Source: Streptomyces ochraceiscleroticus (GTDB lineage: Bacteria; Actinomycetota; Actinomycetes; Streptomycetales; Streptomycetaceae). From it: a stretch of 64,000 nucleotides of DNA. The translations under genes were made by a program, and so were the position numbers. The notes below the pieces were generated by a model. The model searched no databases, was not told the DNA's origin, and saw only the letters and a list, made by a program, of their open reading frames with translations. This document shows, piece after piece, positions 41,918-51,066 of this stretch (its first letter is position 1; every line of letters starts with the position of its first letter). The DNA is taken from the NCBI RefSeq assembly GCF_000720485.1, contig NZ_JOAX01000004.1:62001-126000 (forward strand). Reading direction: 5' to 3'.

Positions 41918-42054
41918 GGACTTCCCAGTCAGGATGACCCCCAGCGCGTTCAGACCCCGGACACGGACGGGTGATCACCCTTCCGGAGTCCGCCACGGGG
42001 CACTAGTGAATCGCCAGCCAAGCCGCACCGACACGTCTGAGGGGACTGAGAAAT

Positions 42055-42305
42055 ATGAGCACCAGTTCCTCCGCCGCCGTGGCGCTCGTCCGGCATCGGC
42101 CAGGCCCTCGAAGCCCGCCTGCCCTGCCCCCGCCATGGTCATTGCTGACTGGGCCTCCCTCGTAGGGCGCCAGATCGCCGCCCGGCACACCGGCGGGGCC
42201 GACGACCTGGAGGCGACCAGCGACCTCATCGACGACTGCGACCTCCCGGCGTGGTACCGCGCAGATCCACGCCTCCGCGTACTCCTCCCGCGCCCCGCAC
42301 GCTGA
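42055..42305 (+). pseudogene. Decayed small hypothetical gene
   Basis: ATG 42055 has a good ribosome site (gagggga) and begins MSTSSSAAVALVR. With small shifts the frame reads IGQALEARLP and then ADWASLVGRQIAARHTGGADD followed by DLPAWYRADPRLRVLLPR to a stop at 42305. Codon use is streptomycete-like in each piece, but at least two indels break the frame. No family recognised. Confidence 0.35.
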
Positions 42306-42574
42306 CGCAAGCCCCCCGGCCCTAACCAGCAGTGGTGATCTGGACCCCTCAGAGGAACAAGCACTCGCGGCGATCTCGCCCTGGCCGATTCCCCCGCGGT
42401 TCGGGCAGGGCAACGCACCGGCAGCCGGCTGACGCACAGGGCGTCCCGCCACGACGGGGAACACGGCGGGACCAGCCGCCGGTGTGCACTCCCCCACCGG
42501 CATCAGCGGCCGCCGCGCCCACATCGACGACACCATCCTCGGCCTCGCCCACAGCGACATGGACGTCGTGGAAT

Positions 42575-42790
42575 TCCTGCACTGCGTCGGCGTTTTTCCG
42601 GCGGTCCGTCGCGATGCCGTTGAGCGGCTTGTGCCAGGCGTTGATGCCCATGTTGCCGAGGGCCGCGTGCACCCAGTCGTTGAGGTAGACGTAGCTCTCC
42701 GCAAAGGTAAGCCCGTGGACCAGGGACTCGCCGTACGCACAGCGAGTACGTGATGGTGTTGCCGGGTTCGGCGAAGGTCGGCGAGGGAGC
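42575..42790 (-). pseudogene. Possible lipoate-protein ligase-like fragment
   Basis: The minus strand reads LTFAESYVYLNDWVHAALGN then MGINAWHKPLNGIATDRRK, which resembles the substrate-binding part of LplA/biotin-ligase-fold proteins. Similarity is lost on both sides, and the following segment is not coding-like. The assignment is from memory of the family pattern and is weak. Confidence 0.3.
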
Positions 42791-43701
42791 GCACCACGAG
42801 CCCGCCCGTCGAGAGGCAAGGGCGGCCGCATCGAGAGTGGTATGCCCTACAGCACTGGGTAGCGCCTCAGGCGGGCGAACTGCTGGATAGGGGAAAGCTG
42901 CTGGACTTCGACCGCAGTTCGAGCCTCGGCTTGTCCTGGGGCAGGGGCTTGATGAGTGGGGGGACAACGCTCGTCGTAAGGACGCACACCTATTGATGCT
43001 GGGTAGACCCACGCGGGGCAGAGGGTAGCTGTCGCGGGCGCGGACGCCCAGCCGGGCACGCGCTGTGGGCGGGGGTGACGCCGGGCGGGGCCGGGCGATG
43101 AGCGGGAGGCGCGGGCGGCCCGTCCCGTTGGGCCCTTCCTTTCACTCCCAGGTGACGATGATGGGTGTGTGTGGGGGGCGGTCGAGGATGGATCGGCGGG
43201 CGGTCGCGGCCGGCAACTTCTCGATCACCCTGCCCTCGTCGGCCCCACCCTGCGGTCGTACCGGCGCGAGGCGCAATGCTGGAACCACGCCCATAATCCG
43301 TCCGAACCCAGACGCCCCATCATCGTTATCGCGACATACAGCCTAGGAATTGAGTCAGTTGAGATGACCTCTTGAAGCCTGCCTGGTGGGGCATTGCCGG
43401 CACCGCGGTCGACCTGCCGATATCGCGAACTGAACGTCTATCCGCCCGGTATTCGCGTCACTGCAGTGAAGTCTTGAAACTGATGGTGTCGCCTGATTAA
43501 GGTTCATTGGTGGGCGCATTCCTCGCCAGCCCCATCTCGCGGAGTTTAAGGGCTCGCCTTCACTCGGTTGAGTGCTCTTTTCTTGATCCTGTTGATGCCG
43601 ATCGTTGCCGATTCGTACCGTGTTCTCTGCGCGCCAATGCATGCGGAAGGTCATGGATTGGCGTGTGTCGGGAATTTTGGTGACAGGCGAGAGGACGCAA
43701 C
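42791..43701. other. Intergenic region without recognisable gene
   Basis: About 900 bases with no ORF that shows convincing coding character on either strand. GC drops towards the end (43380-43680), where the promoter of the rightward terpenoid cluster is expected. Together with 41918-42790 it forms a decayed stretch that separates two functional regions. Confidence 0.5.
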
Positions 43702-44259
43702 ATGGCTGAGGCCCTGAAAGACCGGAAGTTCAAGGCTCTCTTCGAGATGTTTGACCCGAGCGGTCAGGGCTATCTCACACGGGACGGGTTCCGTCGTTTC
43801 ACCGATGCTGTCACCGGGCTCGTGCCGAGCGGCGACGTCGAGAACGCGACGGCCATGCGTAATGCATTCGAGAAGTGGTGGGAGATTCTCGCGCAGTCCG
43901 CCGACGGTAAAGGCGACAGCAGGATCGAGCGGGAAGAATTCGTGAGTATCATGCGGTCGCGAGTCACCTCCCCCGGGAATCTGGAAGAAGCCGTTCTGGC
44001 GATCGCAGATTCCTTAATGCGGGCGCTCGACACCAGCAAGGACGGCGTCCTGAGCAAGGACGAGTACCTCCGTATCTACACCCATCTCGGGATCGACGCT
44101 GAGCATTGCAGCGATGCGTTCAACCGGCTCGACAGGGATGGTAACGGCGTCATCAGCCATGACGAGTGGCGTACCGCGCTCAACGAGTTCTATCTCAGTG
44201 ACGATGAATCCGCTCCGGGAAACTGGCTGCTGGGGCCGCTGACTCCGACTCGCCACTAA
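43702..44259 (+). CDS. EF-hand calcium-binding protein at head of terpenoid cluster
   Basis: 185 aa, soluble, calmodulin/calerythrin-like. Four EF-hand loops are visible: DPSGQGYLTRDGF (residue 18 on), SADGKGDSRIEREEF (about 66), DTSKDGVLSKDEY (about 111) and DRDGNGVISHDEW (about 145). The last two and the first look able to bind Ca2+; loop two is less regular. ATG 43702 has GAGAGGACG upstream. It stops one base before the class II cyclase-like gene, so it belongs to the operon. A role in sensing Ca2+ or supporting the cyclases is unknown. Confidence 0.9.
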   Translation: MAEALKDRKFKALFEMFDPSGQGYLTRDGFRRFTDAVTGLVPSGDVENATAMRNAFEKWWEILAQSADGKGDSRIEREEFVSIMRSRVTSPGNLEEAVLAIADSLMRALDTSKDGVLSKDEYLRIYTHLGIDAEHCSDAFNRLDRDGNGVISHDEWRTALNEFYLSDDESAPGNWLLGPLTPTRH

Positions 44260-44260
44260 T

Positions 44261-45952
44261 ATGCCTTGGCCCCACATACGAGCCGCAAGTGTGCTCATGG
44301 CCGCTGTCTCCGGCGCAGAGACGATGATTTCCCGCGCCGTCGATTACTCCCTCGGAACGCAGCAAGGGGACGGGAGCTGGCAGAGCCCACCTGATCCGCG
44401 CATCACCGAAACCGCCCTGGGATGCCTGGCGCTGTCCGGCCTGTCGGATTCGGCATCCCGGTACGCGGTCCTTCGGGCGCGGAGTTGGCTCCGTACCGCC
44501 GATCCGCAGAGGCACCATCCTGTGGCGGAGTATGCGGAGAGGCTTCTTGCCGCTCTCGCGGGCGAAGCGACGCACAGGGAAGTCACTGATGTGAGCCATG
44601 CAGAGGACCTCATGCCGGATGTCTCCGCCGGCCCGGTCCTCGACTCGCGGCACCGGATGCTGGGCGTTCTGCGGGCCTGTGGCCTTCCTGCGCCACGGGC
44701 TGACGGGCGATCCGGGAGGCCGGTGGACAGGGGGCCCATCGCGCTCGCCGACGCCGATCTTCGGGCAGTGCGCTCCAGCGTAAGGACGGCCCTGGACAAC
44801 GCAGGCGCATCGCGGACGAAGCCCTGGGCGCTGGTGGACCTGCTCGCCGAGCACGCCCTCCTTGAGGAGCGCTTCGGGGAGAGGGAGGAAGCGGACGCTG
44901 CCGTCCGGCGCCTTGGGAGCCTCCAGGCGCCGGACGGGTCCTTCTACGGAAACCCCCTCAGTACGTCCCTCGCATGCATGGCATTGACGGCTGTCGCCCC
45001 TGCGAGCGCTGCGCACCGGCGCTCGCAGGCGTATATCCTGAACAGCCAGCAAGCGGACGGCACTTGGCGGTTCCTGACCACTGACGTCTGGGACACCCAT
45101 TTGGTGGTGCGGGCTTTTCGCGGAGAGCCGGCGTTCGATGCCCAAGCCCTCGGGCGCGCACTGGAGTTCCTCTACCGGGCTCAGCAGCCCGATGGGGGGT
45201 GGCCTTGCCGGCGGGGGCTTGAGTCCGACAACGACACCACCGCGGCAATGTTGCTCGCCCTGACCGACATACCCGAGGCAGCGGAGGCCGCGCAGCGGGC
45301 ACTCGCTTATCTTGCCCGGCAGCAGAATGCGGCGGGCTTGTGGGCAACGTGGCAGGACACCAACGACCCGCCTGCTCCTGACGTCATCGCACATGTGCTC
45401 ACCGCACTGGACCGGTACGAGGGTCGGCACACCATCGCCACGGGCGCGGCCCGCCGCTGGCTCAGCGAATACGCCGAGCACGCCAGTCACGCACCAGAAG
45501 GCTGGTCCGCGAGCTGGTACCGCGGAACTCCCTACGCGGTCTGCGAGATCGCCCCCGCCCTCCCGCCTGCACGTCGCGCAGTGGTAGCTGAACTGCGCAG
45601 GCTTGCCATGGCACAACGGCACGATGGCGGGTGGGCCCCCACCTCGGGCACCGAGAGCCTGCCGTCAGCAACCGGCCTTGCACTGACCGCCCTCAACCGG
45701 GCCCTCCGCAACAGTAGAGCGCAGGCGGCCCTCTCGTACCTGTCCGCCGAGCAACAGGATGACGGTAGCTGGCCGGGCCGACCGGAAATGCTGGGGCCCC
45801 GGCCACTGCTGAGCCACAGCCGGATCCAGACCCACGCTTTCACCGTCATGGGGCTCCGGGCGGTGCGGTCCCGCTTGCGTGCGCCGCAACAATCGACCCG
45901 CACGAGTTGGCCCCGAGAGCAGACCAGTAGCCCCGGGAGAGGTCAGGTATGA
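44261..45952 (+). CDS. Class II terpene cyclase-like protein (squalene-hopene cyclase fold)
   Basis: 563 aa built of alpha-alpha barrel repeats with QW-type motifs (TQQGDGSWQSP, LQAPDGSFYGNP, NSQQADGTWRF, QQPDGGWPC, QRHDGGWAP, EQQDDGSWPG). At residue 323 it has ESDNDTTAAM, a DxDTT variant at the place of the class II DxDD(T) general acid. Class II enzymes protonate and cyclise prenyl diphosphates without losing diphosphate. The next gene is a class I synthase overlapping by ATGA, the classical pair for bicyclic or polycyclic terpenoids. The annotated ATG has no ribosome site; ATG 44297 (MAAVSGAETM) is an alternative. Substrate length (C15 or C20) cannot be told; no prenyl diphosphate synthase is in the window. 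Confidence 0.8.
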   Translation: MPWPHIRAASVLMAAVSGAETMISRAVDYSLGTQQGDGSWQSPPDPRITETALGCLALSGLSDSASRYAVLRARSWLRTADPQRHHPVAEYAERLLAALAGEATHREVTDVSHAEDLMPDVSAGPVLDSRHRMLGVLRACGLPAPRADGRSGRPVDRGPIALADADLRAVRSSVRTALDNAGASRTKPWALVDLLAEHALLEERFGEREEADAAVRRLGSLQAPDGSFYGNPLSTSLACMALTAVAPASAAHRRSQAYILNSQQADGTWRFLTTDVWDTHLVVRAFRGEPAFDAQALGRALEFLYRAQQPDGGWPCRRGLESDNDTTAAMLLALTDIPEAAEAAQRALAYLARQQNAAGLWATWQDTNDPPAPDVIAHVLTALDRYEGRHTIATGAARRWLSEYAEHASHAPEGWSASWYRGTPYAVCEIAPALPPARRAVVAELRRLAMAQRHDGGWAPTSGTESLPSATGLALTALNRALRNSRAQAALSYLSAEQQDDGSWPGRPEMLGPRPLLSHSRIQTHAFTVMGLRAVRSRLRAPQQSTRTSWPREQTSSPGRGQV

Positions 45953-46971
45953 CACGGGGAGCCGAGCACCGCCCGGTACCGCCGAGCCCTACCGATCCCT
46001 TCGCGCCTGGCCACGCCGTGCTCGCCGAGGCTCGGCTCAGATCGTGGGCGCGTGGCATCGGCCTGGCCACCACTGAAGAGGAAACCGCACGCCTGGCGGC
46101 TGCCGGGCTCTGCCGCTGGGCGTCCTACGTCCTGCCGGGTCATGGCGTGGACGACCTGGCTCTGATGGGGCAGTGGGCAGCCTTCGTCTGTGCGGTCGAT
46201 GACGTCTTCGACGAGGTGCCCATGGCACAAACCGGGCTCAGCGCAGTTGAGTTGATGCCACAGCTGCTCAGCGTCCTCACGACGTGTCGGCCACGCACGC
46301 CATCGGAGTCACCGCGAGCCGCAGCCGCGAGTCCTCCGGTCGTCGCAGCCCTTGCCGACCTGTGGTGGCGCACCGCGCAGTCGGCACCGGAAGCATGGCG
46401 GCGCCGCTTCATCGCTCGTTACACGGAATTTGCCGAAGCCAGCATCGAAGAGGCGGAAGCAAGGTCGTCCGGAACGCCCCTGGACCTCCGGACCTACCTC
46501 CACATCCGGCACCGGAGCATCACCATGCTCCCACTGTTCGAGGTCTCGGAACGGCTCTGCGGCATCGTCCTCACCGACTTCTGGCGGAACCACAAGCTGG
46601 TACGCACCCTGCGGCACGCCGCCGTCCGCGCCGTCTCCTACGGAAACGACATCGCGTCCGCGGAAGTCGAACGCGCCCTGGGGCAGGACAACATCGTCTC
46701 CGTCATCTCCCAGGAGCAACACTGCGACCGCAGCTCGGCCTACGAACAGGCAGCCGCACACCTGCGCGAGCAGCTCCGCCTGGTGCGCGCCACGAGCGCG
46801 GAACTCGGCTCCGGGCCGGCCGGCGCCTACGCCGAGCTCATGACGAACTGGGTCAGCGGATCGCTTCGATGGCAGTCCGAGACTCGGCGTTTCGGCTCGG
46901 CACCCAACAAAGCCTCACTCGTCCGGTGCCTGCTGAAGGAAACAGGGCCATGGCAGGAGCTCCCGGAATGA
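45949..46971 (+). CDS. Class I terpene synthase
   Basis: 340 aa. The aspartate-rich motif is VDDVFDEVP (Asp84 on) and the NSE triad is NDIASAEVE (about residue 233), both complete, so Mg-dependent diphosphate ionisation is expected; the basic RY pair is not clearly seen (SLRWQSETRRFG). ATG 45949 overlaps the class II-like gene and the stop overlaps the SDR start, so all three are coupled. It would convert the cyclised diphosphate, or a linear one, to a hydrocarbon or alcohol. Confidence 0.9.
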   Translation: MTRGAEHRPVPPSPTDPFAPGHAVLAEARLRSWARGIGLATTEEETARLAAAGLCRWASYVLPGHGVDDLALMGQWAAFVCAVDDVFDEVPMAQTGLSAVELMPQLLSVLTTCRPRTPSESPRAAAASPPVVAALADLWWRTAQSAPEAWRRRFIARYTEFAEASIEEAEARSSGTPLDLRTYLHIRHRSITMLPLFEVSERLCGIVLTDFWRNHKLVRTLRHAAVRAVSYGNDIASAEVERALGQDNIVSVISQEQHCDRSSAYEQAAAHLREQLRLVRATSAELGSGPAGAYAELMTNWVSGSLRWQSETRRFGSAPNKASLVRCLLKETGPWQELPE

Positions 46972-47882
46972 CCCCACCCTTCCCCATGACCACGCCCTCG
47001 GCCGTGCTGTCCGGCAAGACCTGTCTGATCACGGGCGGCGCCGGCGGAATCGGCTGGGCGATGGCCCGGCTGTTCGCGCTGCACGGCGCACAGGTCCATA
47101 TCGCCGACATCTCGGAAGAGCTCCTGCACCGGGCTGCGGCCCACACCTCGAGCAGCCACCTTGTCTCGCGCCTGCACTGCCACCGGGTCGACGTCACCGA
47201 CCGCGCGTCCTATGAAGCATGCATCACTGCCGTCCACAGGCAGTCCGGGCGCATGGACATCCTGGTCAACAATGCGGCCTTCGTCCGATGGTGCGACGTC
47301 GAGCAGATGACCGTCGAAGAAGCAGAACGCTCCATGCGGACCGGATACGACGCGATGGTCTACGGCGTGAAGGCCGCCCTGCCCCTGATGCGCGCGGCCG
47401 GCCGTGGGCGCATCGTCAACATGGGCTCGGCCACCGGGCTCGTCTTCACCAAGGGCCCGTCGGCCGCCTACGCTGCCTCAAAGGCAGCGATCGAGGCGTA
47501 CACCCAGATTCTCCGCCTTGAACTCAAGGCATCTCCCGTGAGGGAGACCCTGGTCCGCCCCAGCACCGTCGTCGGCACCGACTTCTTCGGCAAGCACGTC
47601 GCCTCCAGCCGGCTGCCCAGGATCGCTGATTTCGTTCCCCGCTGCACACCCGAGCAACTGGCGGCAGCAGTACTACGAGGGCTCGTGCAAGACCGCGAAG
47701 TAATCGACTTCCCCCGCTATCTGCCGCTGATGTACCGGTGTTACGCCACCGCGCCGGAGCTCTTCAAGAAACTCGCCGCGCTGGGCGGCCCCGCCCGCCG
47801 GGACTTCTCACGCCACATGAACGGTGGCGCTGGACAGGACCCGGGCGCCGCGCCGCCGAGCTGGACAGGAGACCTGCGGTGA
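46968..47882 (+). CDS. Short-chain dehydrogenase of the terpenoid cluster
   Basis: 304-aa classical SDR: cofactor loop ITGGAGGIGWAMA, NNAAF, catalytic SAAYAASKAAI (YxxxK). Asp in IADISEE after beta-2 points to NAD(H). ATG 46968 overlaps the terpene synthase stop with GGAG upstream; its stop overlaps the P450 GTG. It probably oxidises a terpenoid alcohol made by the P450. The C-terminal extension (FPRYLPLMYRCYATAPELFKKL) is typical of fatty-acyl or sterol-type SDRs. Confidence 0.9.
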   Translation: MTPPFPMTTPSAVLSGKTCLITGGAGGIGWAMARLFALHGAQVHIADISEELLHRAAAHTSSSHLVSRLHCHRVDVTDRASYEACITAVHRQSGRMDILVNNAAFVRWCDVEQMTVEEAERSMRTGYDAMVYGVKAALPLMRAAGRGRIVNMGSATGLVFTKGPSAAYAASKAAIEAYTQILRLELKASPVRETLVRPSTVVGTDFFGKHVASSRLPRIADFVPRCTPEQLAAAVLRGLVQDREVIDFPRYLPLMYRCYATAPELFKKLAALGGPARRDFSRHMNGGAGQDPGAAPPSWTGDLR

Positions 47883-49075
47883 CTGATTCGCCCCCGCGCT
47901 TCCCTTTCCCCAGCGGCGCCGCCGGCGAGCCCTCGACCGAATACAAGGGGCTCCGCGAGGACGAACCGATATCCGAGGTCTCGTGCCCTATTGGGGACCC
48001 CGTCCGGCTCGTCTGCCGCCACGCCGATGTCACCGCCGTCATGTCGGACCCACGTTTCAGCAGACGCCTCTACTACCCCGGCGCGCCGCGCTTCACTGCC
48101 GCCCGTGACGTGTCCTCCGACCCGGAGTCGATCCTCAACATGGACCCGCCTGAGCACACCCGTATCAGGAGGTTTCTCCAGCATGCGGTGAGCGCCCGCA
48201 ACGTGCGTTCCTGGCGCCGACACATCCAACGGACAACGGACCACCTCCTGGATGCCCTGGCAGCCCGCGGAGGTTCGGCGGACCTGGTGACGGACTTCGC
48301 CGAGCCACTGCCCAACCTCGTGATGTGCGCACTGGTCGGAGCCCCGGCGAAGGACTGCACCCAGTGGCAGGAATGGTCCAACATGACCGTTTCCCTCACG
48401 AAGTACTCCGTGGACGAAGTCCGGGCAGGGCTCAAAGCCTTCGAGCGTTACGTCGCCGACCTGGTCAGAAGCAACGCCGCAACCGGTGACGGAGAGCTGA
48501 TCAGCTCCCTCCGGGAGGCCCACATCGACGGCGAGGGCCTCGCTGAACACCGCATCGTCCGGTCCGTCCGCGGGCTCATCTTCGCCGCCTACGAGACCAC
48601 GTCCAGTGCCATCGCCCACGGCGCCGCCCTGCTGCTGGCCCACCCCGAACAACGTGCGGCACTCCGCACGCACCCGGAGCTGATCGGCCCCGCCGTCGAG
48701 GAGATCCTTCGCTACTGGCCGCCTTTCGCGCACGGAGTGCCACGTCGGGCGACGGAGGACATTAAGCTCTCCGGCGGCTGCGTGCTGGCAGGCCAGGCGG
48801 TCATTGGACCCATCGCGGCCGCCAACCGTGACGAGCGCGCCTTCACCGACCCGGACACGTTCGATATCCGGCGCCACCCCAATCCGCACCTGAGCTTCGG
48901 CCAGGGCGCCCATTACTGCGTCGGCGCGGCACTGGCCCGCAGTGAGCTGGAAGTCGCCCTGAGCTCCCTGCTGGCCCGGTTTCCCGACCTCGCCCTGAGC
49001 TGCTCGCTGGAGGGCCTGCGGTGGCACGAGGGATTCCTGGTCCGCAGACTCGAAAGCCTGCCCGTCACATGGTGA
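47879..49075 (+). CDS. Cytochrome P450 of the terpenoid cluster
   Basis: 398 aa. Heme loop SFGQGAHYCVGAALARSEL, ExxR in VEEILRYWPPF, and I-helix FAAYETTSSAIAH. GTG 47879 overlaps the SDR stop with AGGAG upstream. It ends in LESLPVTW, typical of actinomycete CYP105/107-like enzymes. It likely oxidises the terpene scaffold; redox partners are not encoded here. Confidence 0.92.
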   Translation: MTDSPPRFPFPSGAAGEPSTEYKGLREDEPISEVSCPIGDPVRLVCRHADVTAVMSDPRFSRRLYYPGAPRFTAARDVSSDPESILNMDPPEHTRIRRFLQHAVSARNVRSWRRHIQRTTDHLLDALAARGGSADLVTDFAEPLPNLVMCALVGAPAKDCTQWQEWSNMTVSLTKYSVDEVRAGLKAFERYVADLVRSNAATGDGELISSLREAHIDGEGLAEHRIVRSVRGLIFAAYETTSSAIAHGAALLLAHPEQRAALRTHPELIGPAVEEILRYWPPFAHGVPRRATEDIKLSGGCVLAGQAVIGPIAAANRDERAFTDPDTFDIRRHPNPHLSFGQGAHYCVGAALARSELEVALSSLLARFPDLALSCSLEGLRWHEGFLVRRLESLPVTW

Positions 49076-49130
49076 GCGAACGACCGATGCGCCACCCGCG
49101 CTCGGATCCGACCCCGCGAGGAGCCCCGCA

Positions 49131-49817
49131 GTGACTGATTGGCCCGAACCGCCGACGCCGAACGCTCCGTCGTCCACCGACTACCCATCACCCCCTTGGA
49201 GGGCACGCGGCGAATTGTGGATGTCCGTCTTCCGGTCCCGTGAAGCGCTGACACTGCCCTGCGATCTCACACCCGTCGGCGACCGGCACACCCTGATCGT
49301 TTTACTCGTCCGGTACACGGAAGGGTCCCTCCGCTACGACGAATTCGCCGTCGGCTCCCTCGTTCGCAAAGGCAGGCACGCCGGCGTGCTCTGCCACCGC
49401 ATCTGGGTGGACTCCGCCGCCTCCCTGAACGGAGGCCGACAGCTCTGGGGCATCCCCAAGGAGCTGGCCACCTTCTCCTGGAACGACAGGACCGTGGAGA
49501 TCCGCGGCGAATCCGCGCCGATCGCAACCCTGCGGGTGGGCCCCCACAGCCGATGGCGCATCCCGGTGACCCACGTCCCCAGCGTCGGCTTCGGGCAGAT
49601 CGCCACAGACCGAACGCTCCTCATCGGCCGCATCGCAGGACACCTCGGCACGAGCCGCATCACCCCCACCGCATGGCACGACTGCCTGCCCGCCCTCAAT
49701 ACGACAAAGCCACGTCTCACGCTTTCGGTATCGCAAGCCCGCTTCTTCTTCCCCGAGGGAACCCGCGTGGGCCGGGCAGACACCCAGACACCGAGTGCAC
49801 GTCACGATGCACCGTGA
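49131..49817 (+). CDS. Acetoacetate decarboxylase-like protein
   Basis: 228 aa of the ADC superfamily: PPWRARGELWMSVFRS, a short YDEFAVGSLVR strand, and the Schiff-base lysine region GRQLWGIPKELATFSW. ADC enzymes decarboxylate beta-keto acids through the lysine; distant members act as hydrolases or cyclases. GTG 49131 has GCGAGGAG upstream, 55 bases after the P450. With the P450 and SDR it could remove a carbon from an oxidised terpenoid; this is inference. Confidence 0.82.
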   Translation: MTDWPEPPTPNAPSSTDYPSPPWRARGELWMSVFRSREALTLPCDLTPVGDRHTLIVLLVRYTEGSLRYDEFAVGSLVRKGRHAGVLCHRIWVDSAASLNGGRQLWGIPKELATFSWNDRTVEIRGESAPIATLRVGPHSRWRIPVTHVPSVGFGQIATDRTLLIGRIAGHLGTSRITPTAWHDCLPALNTTKPRLTLSVSQARFFFPEGTRVGRADTQTPSARHDAP

Positions 49818-49842
49818 TCTCCCAGCACGCCGTACGTCGCGC

Positions 49843-49965
49843 TCAGTTCAGTTCCCGGCCGTGCTGGTGACGGTGGACGATGAGCCAGCCACGGTCGGTC
49901 CCGGGACTCCGGTGGTGACGGTTGGCACGTGCGGCGAAGTCCGACAGCCCGCGGGGAACCGTGAG
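49843..49965 (-). pseudogene. Arylamine N-acetyltransferase relic
   Basis: The minus strand reads LSDFAARANRHHRSPGTDRG then WLIVHRHQHGREL before a stop. This aligns with VSEFAARADRHRHDPGADRG and WLIVHRHREGREL of the NAT at 38865-39737. The N-terminal catalytic part is gone. It shows that a third NAT once lay here, about 10 kb from the tandem pair. Confidence 0.7.
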
Positions 49966-50223
49966 GAGAGCGGGCGCGGAACCGGCCGTTACGTGTCCGA
50001 CGGGTGAGGCGTGCCGGCCCCCTCGGATGAGCGCGGTCGGAGTGCAGGCAGGGCGGGGAGCTGGTCGAGCTGTGGCCAGCCACTGATGCGGGCCGATCGT
50101 CTATTGCGGCCTAAGGTTGTATCCCATGCGGTGAGTCTGCCGGCCGGATCTACTGGAGAGCGTGAGAGCCGCTGCCCGCGGGGAAACGCAGGGCTGCTTG
50201 CCGCGGACGTCTGCCCCCGGACG

Positions 50224-50772
50224 TCAGGTGGCTCCTACCCTCCACTTGAGTTCGGGGCCCGACTGACGGCATGACCTAGTCGCTTCGGCCCAGCCGTCAT
50301 CTCGGCTGTATAGGCAGGCGTAGTTATCGTACTCGCCGGTCTTGTAGGGGGTCGCGAGCTTCTGACTATCGAGCGCAAACCCCCTGGCCAGGTTTTGATT
50401 ACAGACCGAATGCCGCAGAGGGTAATGACCTTTTCCGTCACCGACCGGAGCAAACGTGATGCACTGCCCGGTCTCCAGGTTCCTCAGCATCTGGCCGCCT
50501 AAGCTGTACCCGGCGGTTTGCCATTGCTGATCCTTCGAGGCTGGCTTTGCGCACCGTTCCAGTCGGTAACTTCCGGATAGGCAGTCTCCCCGGGAGCCGA
50601 TGCTCTGGATGGTGAACTGCCCGTTGGGAAACCCACCTTCGGCGAGGGATACATCTGGCGTGTGGACGGCTTCACGCTGCGGCGCGGCGGTAGCGGTCGA
50701 GGTTACCAGGGCGATGGACAGGAGGCCGCCTCCGGCCACGAGGAGGGCCGTGCGGGTCTTGGGGAAGCGCAT
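50224..50772 (-). CDS. Secreted protein, ricin-type beta-trefoil-like
   Basis: 182 aa. Signal peptide MRFPKTRTALLVAGGGLLSI to about ATAA-APQ. The mature part has six cysteines and repeats resembling ricin-B trefoil units (FTIQSIGSRGDCLSG, DQQWQTAGYSLGG, LRNLETGQCITFAP, YACLYSRDDGWAE, LKWRVGAT), so carbohydrate binding or an inhibitor fold is possible. ATG 50772 has AGGAAAG upstream. The 294 bases ahead of it contain nothing I recognise. Family assignment is tentative. Confidence 0.65.
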   Translation of the reverse strand: MRFPKTRTALLVAGGGLLSIALVTSTATAAPQREAVHTPDVSLAEGGFPNGQFTIQSIGSRGDCLSGSYRLERCAKPASKDQQWQTAGYSLGGQMLRNLETGQCITFAPVGDGKGHYPLRHSVCNQNLARGFALDSQKLATPYKTGEYDNYACLYSRDDGWAEATRSCRQSGPELKWRVGAT

Positions 50773-51066
50773 AGATAATTCTTTCCTGGAGCGGGATCAG
50801 TAATACCGGGAAGGGGATCAGAATTCATCTCGCTCGCTATGCGAGTCCAGGCTATTTTCGGTCGTGAACGAGGCGACCATGCATCCTCTGAGCATGTAGA
50901 TATGTTCGAAAGATTGCACCTTGTGCACGAGTTGCGCCGACCTCACGCTGTCGCCTTTTCGACGGCATGCGGCCGGTGTCGCGGACACCCAGGGCCGGGT
51001 GATAGGCGGGGGCTCCAGTTGCCAGCGCGTGGGACCAACCGCATGAGGCGGTGAGGCTGCCCCTCA

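Noticed and set aside
42484..42753. Plus-strand frame with ISGRRAHIDDTILGLAHS as a gene
   Set aside because: No start context, overlaps a frame with better similarity on the minus strand, and stops without recognisable domain.
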